The notes under the pieces were generated by a model, which saw only the letters and a list, made by a program, of their open reading frames with translations, ran no database searches and had not been told where the DNA came from. A DNA stretch of 17,563 nt from CAZLYX01 sp964563885. Its GTDB lineage: Bacteria; Pseudomonadota; Gammaproteobacteria; Burkholderiales; Neisseriaceae. The DNA is taken from the NCBI GenBank assembly GCA_964563885.1, contig CAZLYX010000043.1, positions 1-17,563 of the forward strand, read 5' to 3'. Positions 1 through 6,946 of the stretch are shown here, piece by piece. Position numbers and translations under genes: made by a program. Within the stretch, counting starts at the first letter, position 1. Each line of letters starts with the position of its first letter.

Positions 1-80
1 GCAATTTCGGCTGATGTGTTGGGTAAATCTTTCAGATGATTGACTGTTGTAAAGAATTTTGCGTTTTGAAATAGGTTCAT
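1..80 (-). CDS. engB: EngB (YihA/YsxC) ribosome-assembly GTPase, N-terminal fragment
   Basis: Reading the minus strand from the ATG at 80-78 gives MNLFQNAKFFTTVNHLKDLP followed by NTSAEIA, running off the window edge after 26 complete codons. This is the N-terminus of the EngB/YihA Era-like GTPase as I remember it from Neisseria, just ahead of the first GTP-binding loop, which is not in the window. The family acts in late assembly of the large ribosomal subunit. Its divergent position next to cytochrome c4 and resB/resC matches the order I recall in neisserial genomes and supports the call. No clear Shine-Dalgarno sequence is visible before the ATG. The gene is cut by the window, not broken. 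Confidence 0.85.
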   Translation of the reverse strand, partial: MNLFQNAKFFTTVNHLKDLPNTSAEI

Positions 81-102
81 GGCTAGTAAAGTTCTGTGAA
101 TT

Positions 103-113
103 TGGTATAGAAT
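103..113 (+). promoter_or_regulatory. Candidate extended -10 promoter for the cytochrome c4 gene
   Basis: The string TGGTATAGAAT fits an extended -10 element (TGn followed by TATAGA). It lies about 110 bases before the cytochrome c4 start, in the 143-base interval between the divergent engB and c4 genes. No convincing -35 box is present, as is common for extended -10 promoters. Transcription would give a leader of roughly 100 bases. Prediction by eye only. Confidence 0.35.
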
Positions 114-223
114 AACACGTTTAAAGAATAATCGGTTTAGCCGGATGGTAATTGTTCCGGTGTTGAGTATATAAAAGGGTGTTGCGGCCAATGGCCGGAA
201 ATGCCGTTAATCAGGAGCACTCC

Positions 224-859
224 ATGAAACGTTTTGCCTTATTGACTCTAGCATTAGCAAGCAGTGCAGTGTTGGCTGCAGCACCAAAAGCTGATCTCGC
301 CAAGGGTAAAGAAATCGCCAATAATATTTGTGCGTCGTGCCATGCTGTAGACGGTAACAGCGGCATTGCTATGTATCCAAAAATCTCGGCACAACATGCT
401 GGCTATATTTACCAGCAAACGAAAGACATTAAAGAAGGCAAACGCACAACAGGCGCTTCTGCAGCGATGATGCCAATGGTGTTGGGTTTGTCTGATCAAG
501 ATATGATTGATGTATCAGCTTATTTTTCTAAGCAATTTCCAAAAGCAGGGGAAACCAATCCCAAGCAAAACCCTGAGCTGGGTGCAAAAATATTCCGTGG
601 TGGCATAAAAGCAAAAAATGTGCCTGCTTGTATGGGCTGTCATAGTCCTAATGGTGCTGGTATCCCGAGTGATTCTACGGCTAAAGATGGTATTGTCGCT
701 TATCCACGTTTGGGCGGGCAGCATCAGTCGTATATTGTTGACCAGCTAAAAGCTTATCAAAATGGACAACGCACCAACAACATCATGGTTGATATTGCTA
801 ATCGCATGTCTGAAGAAGAGATGAAAGCAGTGGGTAACTTCATCCAAGGGCTGCATTAA
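224..859 (+). CDS. Dihaem cytochrome c4, periplasmic
   Basis: This 211-residue protein starts with a Sec signal peptide (basic MKR, hydrophobic stretch to about residue 18, cleavage near ALA/AAP). It has two c-type haem motifs, CASCH at residues 36-40 and CMGCH at 136-140, one in each of two homologous cytochrome domains, the layout of cytochrome c4. Methionines C-terminal to each motif can supply the distal ligands. The c4 family shuttles electrons in the periplasm, typically to terminal oxidases. The start chosen is the ATG at 224, which follows AGGAG at 213-217; an in-frame GTG at 179 would put 15 extra residues before the signal peptide and is unlikely. The next two genes encode the machinery that attaches haem to such proteins, although a DUS hairpin separates them from this gene. 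Confidence 0.93.
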   Translation: MKRFALLTLALASSAVLAAAPKADLAKGKEIANNICASCHAVDGNSGIAMYPKISAQHAGYIYQQTKDIKEGKRTTGASAAMMPMVLGLSDQDMIDVSAYFSKQFPKAGETNPKQNPELGAKIFRGGIKAKNVPACMGCHSPNGAGIPSDSTAKDGIVAYPRLGGQHQSYIVDQLKAYQNGQRTNNIMVDIANRMSEEEMKAVGNFIQGLH

Positions 860-890
860 TTCGTTTGAATACTGCTGCTTTTCCACAAAA

Positions 891-932
891 TCAGGCTGCC
901 TGAATGGTAAAAACCATTTCAGGCAGCCTGAA
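891..932 (+). terminator. DUS-containing hairpin after cytochrome c4
   Basis: AGGCTGCCTGAA at 893-904 faces its inverted copy TTCAGGCAGCCT at 918-929. With the flanking TGGT and ACCA bases this gives a stem of about 17 pairs with a single bulged T and a short A-rich loop. Because the core CAGGC(W)GCCTG is nearly palindromic, the right arm also reads forward as AGGCAGCCTGAA (921-932), so both variants known from Simonsiella- and Kingella-type genomes are present. No strong T-run follows, so termination may be inefficient and allow read-through into resB. Confidence 0.65.
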
Positions 933-983
933 ACGTTGTAAAATAGCCATTTTGCCTAATTGAAACTGGAATTAAATTGCTTT

Positions 984-2999
984 ATGAAATCAAATAATCT
1001 GAAAACGCCGTTAATACGCCGTCCTTGGTTTGCTTTTCTGAGTTCTATGCGTTTTGCTGTGGCTTTATTAAGCTTATTGGGTGTAGCTTCGATTATTGGC
1101 ACCGTGTTGCAGCAAAGCCAAGCAATGCCGGATTATTTAGTAAAATTTGGTCCATTTTGGACTGAGATTTTTAAATTTCTGGGTTTGTTTGATGTATATG
1201 CCTCACCATGGTTTGTGATGATCATGCTGTTTTTGGTGATTTCCATTGGCTTATGTTTGTGGCGAAATATCCCACCATTTTTCAGAGATATGCGTTCTTT
1301 TCGCTTAAAAGCAACCAAGCAATCTCTAGGCATGATGAAGCATACGGCTGTATTGGACGGTGGCCTTACTCCGGCGGTTGCTGCTCGGTATTTAGACGTT
1401 CAAGGTTTTAAAACACGAACAGTTGAGCGAGAAGATGGCAGTATATTGGTAGCAGCTAAAAAAGGTGCTATGAACAAATGGGGTTATATCTGTGCTCATT
1501 TGGCAATTGTTGTGATTTGCTTGGGCGGACTAATAGACAGTAATCTTCTTTTGAAAATTGGCGTGTTAACTGGACGCATTGTGCCTGAGCATAGTGCTGA
1601 ATTTGCCAAAGATTTTAAACCAGAGAGCACGTTGAGTACGCGAAACATATCGTTTCGAGGTAATGCCTTTATTACAGAGGGGCAAACTGCATCAGTCTCT
1701 TTTCTGGATGTGGATAATGGTGCTTCTGTAATGCAGGATTTGCCATTTACCATTAAGTTGAATCAATTTAAAGTTGATTTCTATAACACCGGTATGCCGA
1801 AAGACTTCGTTAGCGAAGTCACCATTACCGATAAGGCGACTGGCAAGCCACAAGATGCCACAATTCGTGTGAATCATCCGTTTACGATGCATGGGGTAAC
1901 GGTGTATCAGGCAAGCTTTGAAGATGGCGGATCCGATCTTAATTTCAATGCTTGGAATATGGCCAGTGGCAGTGCAGAATCAGTACCTTTAAAAGCGGTA
2001 TCACAAAATACATTTCCTCTAAATTTGGACAAAGAGCAATATCAACTTGAATTTACCAAATTTACGTCTACCAACGTTGAAGATACTAGTAGCAACAGTA
2101 AAGCGGATGCTGGGTTTGTAGCCAAGCTGAATGACGCGCGTGCGGTGCGCAAAGATAAAAAGTTTACCAATTTCGGCCCCTCGATTGTTTACCGTGTGCG
2201 TGACCTGGCAGGTCAAGCGGTAGAATATCAGCACTTTATGTTGCCAATGGATCAGGATAAGCGCTTTTTTTACATTACTGGCTGGCGCAGTGGTTTACAA
2301 GAGCAATATCAATGGCTGCGTATTCCAGGCGATCGCGAAACCAGCATGAAAACTTTTATGGCGTTGCGCGAGGTGTTGAAAAATCCTGAAGAGCGCCGGC
2401 AGATTGTTGATGAATCAACAAAGAATGTGCCAGCAACACAACAAGCGCTGTTTCGAGATGGTTTAAATAAAACATTTGGAATATTTGCTCAAGGCGGGCT
2501 TGTTGCTTTAGATGAGTCGATGCAGAAACCGATAGATGGTGTGCAATCCGACAAGGCACAGGAATTTATTATTACCACTGTCGCAGGCATGATTAACGTG
2601 GCGCTTGATACAGCATTAAAGAATGAAGGCTTACCGGCTTGGCCTGCTGATGAAACGCGTGGGCAGTTTGTGATGGATAGTATGGATGCCTATACACAAA
2701 TGACGCGCTATCCTGCACCAGTATTGTTACAAATGACTGGCTTTAAAGAACGACGCATGTCGGTGTTGCAAACAACTAAATCACCAGGGGCAATGTTGGT
2801 TTACTTTGGTTCAGCTTTGCTTGTATTGGGCACGATATTTATGTTTTATGTGCGTGAAAAGCGCGCATGGATGTTGTTTGATCAGGGTAATGTTCGTTTT
2901 TCAATGGCAGCTAATCGCCATGAGCGGGATTTACAAAAAGAGTTTCCGGAACACACACAACGTTTGGCTCAGCTTACAAAGGACTTAAATAATGAATAA
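984..2999 (+). CDS. resB: ResB (CcsB-type) cytochrome c maturation protein, System II
   Basis: This is the large partner of the System II (Ccs) cytochrome c synthase, which moves haem across the inner membrane and joins it to CXXCH motifs of apocytochromes in the periplasm. From the ATG at 984 it is 671 residues. Membrane segments lie near residues 22-43, 76-94, 167-185 and 604-623, with a large periplasmic domain of about 420 residues between the third and fourth; a His sits in the third (ICAHLAIVV). The N-terminal block RRPWFAFLSSMRFAVALLSL is characteristic of the family in Neisseria. An in-frame TTG at 960 would add eight residues but has no ribosome-binding site; the ATG at 984 is also only weakly served (GGA at 968-970), so the exact start is uncertain. 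The end overlaps resC by eight bases, indicating translational coupling. Confidence 0.9.
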   Translation: MKSNNLKTPLIRRPWFAFLSSMRFAVALLSLLGVASIIGTVLQQSQAMPDYLVKFGPFWTEIFKFLGLFDVYASPWFVMIMLFLVISIGLCLWRNIPPFFRDMRSFRLKATKQSLGMMKHTAVLDGGLTPAVAARYLDVQGFKTRTVEREDGSILVAAKKGAMNKWGYICAHLAIVVICLGGLIDSNLLLKIGVLTGRIVPEHSAEFAKDFKPESTLSTRNISFRGNAFITEGQTASVSFLDVDNGASVMQDLPFTIKLNQFKVDFYNTGMPKDFVSEVTITDKATGKPQDATIRVNHPFTMHGVTVYQASFEDGGSDLNFNAWNMASGSAESVPLKAVSQNTFPLNLDKEQYQLEFTKFTSTNVEDTSSNSKADAGFVAKLNDARAVRKDKKFTNFGPSIVYRVRDLAGQAVEYQHFMLPMDQDKRFFYITGWRSGLQEQYQWLRIPGDRETSMKTFMALREVLKNPEERRQIVDESTKNVPATQQALFRDGLNKTFGIFAQGGLVALDESMQKPIDGVQSDKAQEFIITTVAGMINVALDTALKNEGLPAWPADETRGQFVMDSMDAYTQMTRYPAPVLLQMTGFKERRMSVLQTTKSPGAMLVYFGSALLVLGTIFMFYVREKRAWMLFDQGNVRFSMAANRHERDLQKEFPEHTQRLAQLTKDLNNE

Positions 3000-4176
3000 T
3001 ATGGGCAATAATTCCCAGCAACATTTGCCTAAGCATGAGTTACTGGCTCATCAATCTTTTTTGCGTAACATCAACCTAATCGATTGGGTTTTTGCGGTAG
3101 TGATGATTGGCATTGCAGCTTTTATACAATTTACAATTCCACATCACATGGATATTTATGAAACGGTAATTTTATGGTTTAGCGCAGGCGCTTCTATAGG
3201 ATTGGGCTGGTTTTTCAAGCCTTTGCGCTGGTTTGTTCCGGGAGCGATAGCGCTGGCTTATGGCGCAGTGCAACTCTATGGTGGCGATATTAATCATAAT
3301 AATAATTTCTTTTTGAGCTACTTCATTAGTAGCCAATCTGCGATTATGTGGCAATGTGCGACCGTGTTTTTTGCGCTCTTTTGTTATGTCGTGGGCACAT
3401 TCCTAGCCAGAAACCAGCAATCTGATACTAATACGTTATTGGGTATGGGCACGGCATTAGCATGGATTTCAGCGTTTATGGGGGTTGTTGGTTTGTTAGT
3501 GCGCTGGCATGAAAGTTATTTGTTGCGCCCAGATGCAGGACATATGCCAGTATCCAATTTGTATGAAGTATTTGTTTTATTTATGGTTATCACTGGTCTG
3601 ATGTATCTATATTATGAGAAAAAATTTGCCATGCAAAAGCTGGGTGGTTTTGTATACACCTTTATGGCGGTGGTGGTGTGTTTTGTCTTATGGTATAGCG
3701 TAGACCGTAATGCCCATGAAATTCAACCGTTGATTCCTGCCTTACAATCATGGTGGATGAAAATCCATGTGCCCGCTAATTTTATTGGTTACGGTGCGTT
3801 CTGTATGGCAGCGATGTTTGGGGTGGCTGAATTATTGGCTTTGCGTGGTGCCAAATGGCTGCCGGATGCACAGGCGATTGAAGAGGTGATGTATAAGGCT
3901 ATTGCAGTTGGCTTTCTGTTTTTTACAATTGCTACCATTTTGGGCGCACTGTGGGCTGCTGATGCATGGGGTCGTTATTGGAGTTGGGATCCAAAAGAAA
4001 CGTGGGCATTTATTGTATGGTTGAACTATGCCATATGGTTACACATGCGATTAGTGGGCGGTTGGCGCGGAAAAGTGTTGGCATGGTGGGCGATTATTGG
4101 CCTATTTGTGACGGCATTTGCATTTATCGGCGTGAATATGTTTTTGAGCGGTTTACATGCTTATGGTACTTTGTAA
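2992..4176 (+). CDS. resC: ResC (CcsA-type) haem-handling cytochrome c maturation protein
   Basis: This is a 394-residue polytopic membrane protein of the haem-handling protein superfamily. The tryptophan-rich WWD motif (WGRYWSWDPKE) is at residues 326-336 and forms the periplasmic haem-presenting surface. Candidate haem-ligand histidines are H173 (RWHESY), H259 (KIHVPANF) and H351 (IWLHMRL). Together with ResB it forms the System II synthase that would mature cytochrome c4 encoded upstream. The ATG at 2992 lies inside the last codons of resB, with AAAGGA at 2978-2983 eight bases before it. Some databases call this subunit CcsA and others CcsB, so names must be compared with care. The stop codon directly abuts a DUS hairpin. 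Confidence 0.92.
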   Translation: MNNMGNNSQQHLPKHELLAHQSFLRNINLIDWVFAVVMIGIAAFIQFTIPHHMDIYETVILWFSAGASIGLGWFFKPLRWFVPGAIALAYGAVQLYGGDINHNNNFFLSYFISSQSAIMWQCATVFFALFCYVVGTFLARNQQSDTNTLLGMGTALAWISAFMGVVGLLVRWHESYLLRPDAGHMPVSNLYEVFVLFMVITGLMYLYYEKKFAMQKLGGFVYTFMAVVVCFVLWYSVDRNAHEIQPLIPALQSWWMKIHVPANFIGYGAFCMAAMFGVAELLALRGAKWLPDAQAIEEVMYKAIAVGFLFFTIATILGALWAADAWGRYWSWDPKETWAFIVWLNYAIWLHMRLVGGWRGKVLAWWAIIGLFVTAFAFIGVNMFLSGLHAYGTL

Positions 4177-4202
4177 CGCTGCCTGAAAGATTCAGGTAGC
4201 CT
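4176..4202 (+). terminator. DUS inverted repeat directly after resC
   Basis: GCTGCCTGAA at 4178-4187 pairs with TTCAGGTAGC at 4191-4200 (one G-U pair) across a three-base loop, beginning one base after the resC stop codon. The right arm, extended to 4202, is an exact inverted AGGCTACCTGAA. The left arm is ACGCTGCCTGAA, a one-mismatch version of the other dialect. No T-run follows, so it is a plausible but weak terminator; its role as an uptake sequence is better supported. Confidence 0.5.
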
Positions 4203-4420
4203 TATTGTATGTTAATTTAAACATCTAAAAAGGTGTTTGCATGGTCTATATATATCAATTTAACTCTAAGATAGATGAGATATATAAACTTGCTTTTCTC
4301 TCTTAAACTGTTAAAATAAAAATACCATTTTCGCTGGTATAAACCGTTATGATGAAAGACGTAGAGCAGGACAATTTGTTTTCAAATACAAACTGTGCGT
4401 CGATGTATATATAAAATTTC
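4203..4420 (+). other. Gene-free stretch before the terC-family gene
   Basis: No open frame worth calling lies here. It is AT-rich, with a candidate promoter (4290-4317), a small hairpin ATACCA/TGGTAT at 4322-4340, and inside 4350-4410 the complementary pieces GACG...CGTC around ATTTG TTTT CAAAT. A terminator-like hairpin follows at 4421-4446. I saw no tRNA and no recognised riboswitch. Confidence 0.4.
4290..4317 (+). promoter_or_regulatory. Candidate sigma-70 promoter upstream of the terC-family gene
   Basis: TTGCTT at 4290-4295 and TAAAAT at 4312-4317 are separated by 16 bases, each close to consensus. The start point would be near 4325, about 170 bases before the ATG at 4493, leaving a long leader that contains the hairpin at 4421-4446. 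Prediction by eye. Confidence 0.35.
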
Positions 4421-4450
4421 AGGCAACCTGTTTTTTCAGGTTGCCTTTTG
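4421..4450 (+). terminator. Hairpin with T-rich tail in the terC leader; possible attenuator
   Basis: AGGCAACCTG (4421-4430) and CAGGTTGCCT (4437-4446) form a perfect ten-pair stem with a six-T loop, followed by TTTTGTTGTTT. The arms are one-mismatch relatives of the uptake sequence. It lies 46 bases before the terC-family start, so it either ends upstream transcription (resC or a small RNA) or attenuates the downstream gene. Confidence 0.5.
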
Positions 4451-4492
4451 TTGTTTAAGATAATTTAAAATAATTATAGAAAGAAAACCGTC

Positions 4493-6055
4493 ATGGATTT
4501 CAGTTGGCTTGCCGATCCCGTTACGTGGATAGGCTTTGCAACCTTGCTGGTGTTGGAAGTGGTGTTGGGTATCGACAACTTAGTGTTTGTTGCTATATTA
4601 GCTAATAAAGTTAAACCCAGTCAGCGCGATAAAGCACGTATTGCTGGTTTGGTGTTGGCGGTCGCGATGCGCCTAGTGATGCTGGGGTTTATGGCACACA
4701 TTATGACACTCACAACACCTTTATTTGTGGTGATGGATTGGAGTGTGTCTGGTAAAGATTTAATCATGTTGGCAGGTGGCTTATTCTTATTATATAAAGC
4801 CACTACTGAATTACATGAACGATTGGAAGGTGCTAATCTTTTTACCGTGGCTGATACGCAGAAGAAGCATTCAGCATTTTGGGGTGTGGTGGTGCAAATT
4901 TTGGTTTTGGATGCTGTATTTTCGATTGATTCAGTGATTACAGCTGTGGCAATGGTTGATCATATTGGTGTGGCGATGGCGGCCGTGGTTGTGGCGATGG
5001 GCGCTATGATTTGGGCAAGTAAGCCATTAACAGAGTTTGTTGATAAACATCCAACCGTTGTCATGCTTTGCTTGGGCTTCTTGCTGATGATAGGCTTTAG
5101 TTTAATTGCAGAAGCGTTCCATTTTTATATTCCGAAAGGCTATCTATATGCAGCCATTGGGTTTTCAATTTTGATCGAAATTTTCAATCAAGTTTCCCAT
5201 AAAAACACCAAGCGCAATGAGTATATTGGCAGCTCATGGCGGCAGCGTACTGCTGAAAGTGTGCTGGGTATGATGGGTTTGCGTGAACAATTATTGGCAA
5301 CGGCTGGTGAGGAGTCTAATGATTATAGCCATTTTGAAGAAAATGAAAAATCTATGATTCGCAGTGTGTTAACACTGGCTGAGCGGCCGATTATGGGTGT
5401 CATGATTCCTAGGCGTGATATTGAGCGTTTAGATATTTCTCAAAGCAAAGAGGAGCAACGCCAAAAGTTACGTGAAACACCGTATTCACGTTTGTTGGTG
5501 GTGGGCAAAGCAGGTGTGGACGAACCATTGGGCTATGTTAGTAAGAAAGATTTGTTAGGGCAGTTATTAGACAACGGTGATTTAAATATTCAGGCAGTAT
5601 TACGCCAGCCACTTACTTTGCCTGATGGTACTACCGCATTACATGCAATTGAACTTTTTCGTGCCAGTAGCGCTGATTATGCACTGGTAGTGGACGAATT
5701 CGGTGCGGTATTGGGGATGGTAACCATGAAAGATTTGCTTGAAGTGATTGCTGGCGAGTTTCCTGAAGAGTTTGAGCGTAATGAAGAGCCGACGGTGCAG
5801 GAAAATACTGAAGACAGCTTTACGGTTGATGGTAGCTTGGAATATGTTGAGCTACTGCGACAGATAGACTTGCCACCTGTTCGCGAAGACAGCGATTTTC
5901 ACACGGTAGCTGGGTTGATTATGGAAGAGCTTCAAAACCTGCCAGAAGTAGGTGAGAGTATTGAATATCATGGTTGGCACTTTGAAGTGATTGAAAAAGA
6001 AGGGCAGCGAATTGAGCGAGTGCGTATAACCCGCTTGCTTGAAACAGAGCAGTAG
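4493..6055 (+). CDS. TerC-family membrane protein with CBS pair and CorC/HlyC domain
   Basis: This 520-residue protein has the architecture of E. coli YoaE/YegH. The N-terminal TerC-type region (about residues 1-235) has roughly seven hydrophobic segments and acidic membrane motifs VLGIDNLVF (D28) and FSIDSVITA (D146). A pair of CBS domains follows (about 295-425, opening near VLTLAERPIMGVMIPR), then a CorC/HlyC transporter-associated domain (about 435-516). TerC relatives include manganese exporters, and the acidic membrane residues suit a divalent-cation exporter; the substrate here is an inference. CBS domains often bind adenine nucleotides and could regulate activity. The ATG at 4493 has only a poor ribosome-binding site (AGAAAG). 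It appears to be a single-gene unit with a hairpin-bearing leader. Confidence 0.88.
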   Translation: MDFSWLADPVTWIGFATLLVLEVVLGIDNLVFVAILANKVKPSQRDKARIAGLVLAVAMRLVMLGFMAHIMTLTTPLFVVMDWSVSGKDLIMLAGGLFLLYKATTELHERLEGANLFTVADTQKKHSAFWGVVVQILVLDAVFSIDSVITAVAMVDHIGVAMAAVVVAMGAMIWASKPLTEFVDKHPTVVMLCLGFLLMIGFSLIAEAFHFYIPKGYLYAAIGFSILIEIFNQVSHKNTKRNEYIGSSWRQRTAESVLGMMGLREQLLATAGEESNDYSHFEENEKSMIRSVLTLAERPIMGVMIPRRDIERLDISQSKEEQRQKLRETPYSRLLVVGKAGVDEPLGYVSKKDLLGQLLDNGDLNIQAVLRQPLTLPDGTTALHAIELFRASSADYALVVDEFGAVLGMVTMKDLLEVIAGEFPEEFERNEEPTVQENTEDSFTVDGSLEYVELLRQIDLPPVREDSDFHTVAGLIMEELQNLPEVGESIEYHGWHFEVIEKEGQRIERVRITRLLETEQ

Positions 6056-6385
6056 TTTTCTGTGATGTAATCAATAGTTAAAACCAACATTAGCTCGTTT
6101 AGGTTTGATTTGATCAGCTGGCTATTTTGGTTTTCTTGTAATTGTGTTTAGGTAGCCTTTTGGGAATGTTTAAACCTTAAATGATGAGAATAGGTTTTGT
6201 GCAAGTATTAAGCAGATAGACGAATATAGATCGGTTTTTGTTTTGGAAAATGTTTCTAAAAAAACACTTTGTTAAGCCAAAATAGATTTTAAATTAAACA
6301 GTCATTACTTAATAAATAAGGTTAGCAATGATGGCTTTATGAAATAGAGATGACTAAGTTTGGTTATAAATGATGAGGCAAAAAG
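6056..6385 (+). other. AT-rich gene-free stretch between the terC-family and GNAT genes
   Basis: These 330 bases contain no credible open frame on either strand and no tRNA-like structure. The only recognisable element is a one-mismatch uptake sequence at 6147-6158. The interval is markedly richer in A and T than the terC-family gene before it, in keeping with the GNAT gene after it. No clear promoter could be called. Confidence 0.5.
6147..6158 (-). repeat. Degenerate DUS (one mismatch)
   Basis: TTTAGGTAGCCT differs from inverted AGGCTACCTGAA at a single base and is followed by TTTTGG. It has no complementary left arm, so it may be a decayed terminator of the terC-family gene or a weak uptake site. 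Confidence 0.5.
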
Positions 6386-6880
6386 ATGAATAATCTTTCT
6401 TCTAATAACGATTTTCTAATTGTTGGATATAATAAAAAATATTTGAAAGATATAGTCAACCTTCTGGTTAACACAGTTCACAATATCAATAAGAAAGACT
6501 ACACCCAAAATCAGCTCAATGCTTGGGTCAATCCAAATATAGATTTTAAAGCTTGGCAACATAGATTTAAAAAATCAAAACCAGATATCTGTATCTCTGG
6601 GGATAAGGTTTTAGGCTTTTGTGAATTTGATAAAGGTTATATTGATTGTTTTTATGTACACTACCAGCATCAAGGATGCGGGGTCGGTAAACTACTTTTA
6701 AATCAGATTTTTGCTATAGCCGAAAATAATAAAATTGATACAATTAAAGTTGATGCCAGCATTACTGCAAAAACGTTCTTTGAGAAATTTGGATTTAAAC
6801 AGGTTACTGAAAACTTAGTGAAAATAGAAAATCAAGAACTGGTGAACTTTAGTTTAGAATACTTAAGAAGAAATGATTAA
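6386..6880 (+). CDS. GNAT-family N-acetyltransferase
   Basis: This 164-residue protein has the GNAT fold signature. Acetyl-CoA pyrophosphate-binding motif A is VHYQHQGCGVGKLLL (residues 91-105, with Q96, G97, G99, G101), preceded by a strand ending in IDCFYV, and the C-terminal AKTFFEKFGFK (128-138) is the usual last conserved block. The segment YTQNQLNAW (39-47) resembles YafP-type GNATs as I remember them. The substrate cannot be told from sequence. The ATG at 6386 is served by GAGG at 6375-6378. Codons are strongly A/T-biased (many AAA, AAT, ATT), unlike adjacent genes, which suggests acquisition from an AT-rich donor or weak expression. It stands alone between an AT-rich stretch and a DUS terminator. 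Confidence 0.82.
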   Translation: MNNLSSNNDFLIVGYNKKYLKDIVNLLVNTVHNINKKDYTQNQLNAWVNPNIDFKAWQHRFKKSKPDICISGDKVLGFCEFDKGYIDCFYVHYQHQGCGVGKLLLNQIFAIAENNKIDTIKVDASITAKTFFEKFGFKQVTENLVKIENQELVNFSLEYLRRND

Positions 6881-6895
6881 CAGTTATTGAGCTAA

Positions 6896-6934
6896 TAAAA
6901 AGGCTACCTGAATGGTTTTCAGGTAGCCTTTTTG
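6896..6934. terminator. Bidirectional DUS-pair terminator between GNAT and pit
   Basis: AGGCTACCTGAA (6901-6912) and its inverted copy TTCAGGTAGCCT (6918-6929) form a 12-pair stem with a five-base loop, flanked by A4 on the left and T5 on the right. It therefore works as an intrinsic terminator in both directions, suiting the convergent GNAT and phosphate-transporter genes. Both arms are exact uptake sequences. Confidence 0.9.
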
Positions 6935-6946
6935 AACTTAGAATGC

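Noticed and set aside
179..223. Longer cytochrome c4 start at the GTG at 179
   Set aside because: It would add 15 residues ahead of a textbook signal peptide and lacks a ribosome-binding site, whereas the ATG at 224 has AGGAG.
1709..1717. Perfect DnaA box TGTGGATAA in resB
   Set aside because: It is isolated inside coding sequence about 10 kb from dnaA; a single chance nine-mer in a window of this size is unsurprising.
4203..4492. yybP-ykoY manganese riboswitch before the TerC-family gene
   Set aside because: The conserved GGGGAGUA-type and closing CUUUGC-type motifs of that riboswitch are not visible in the leader.
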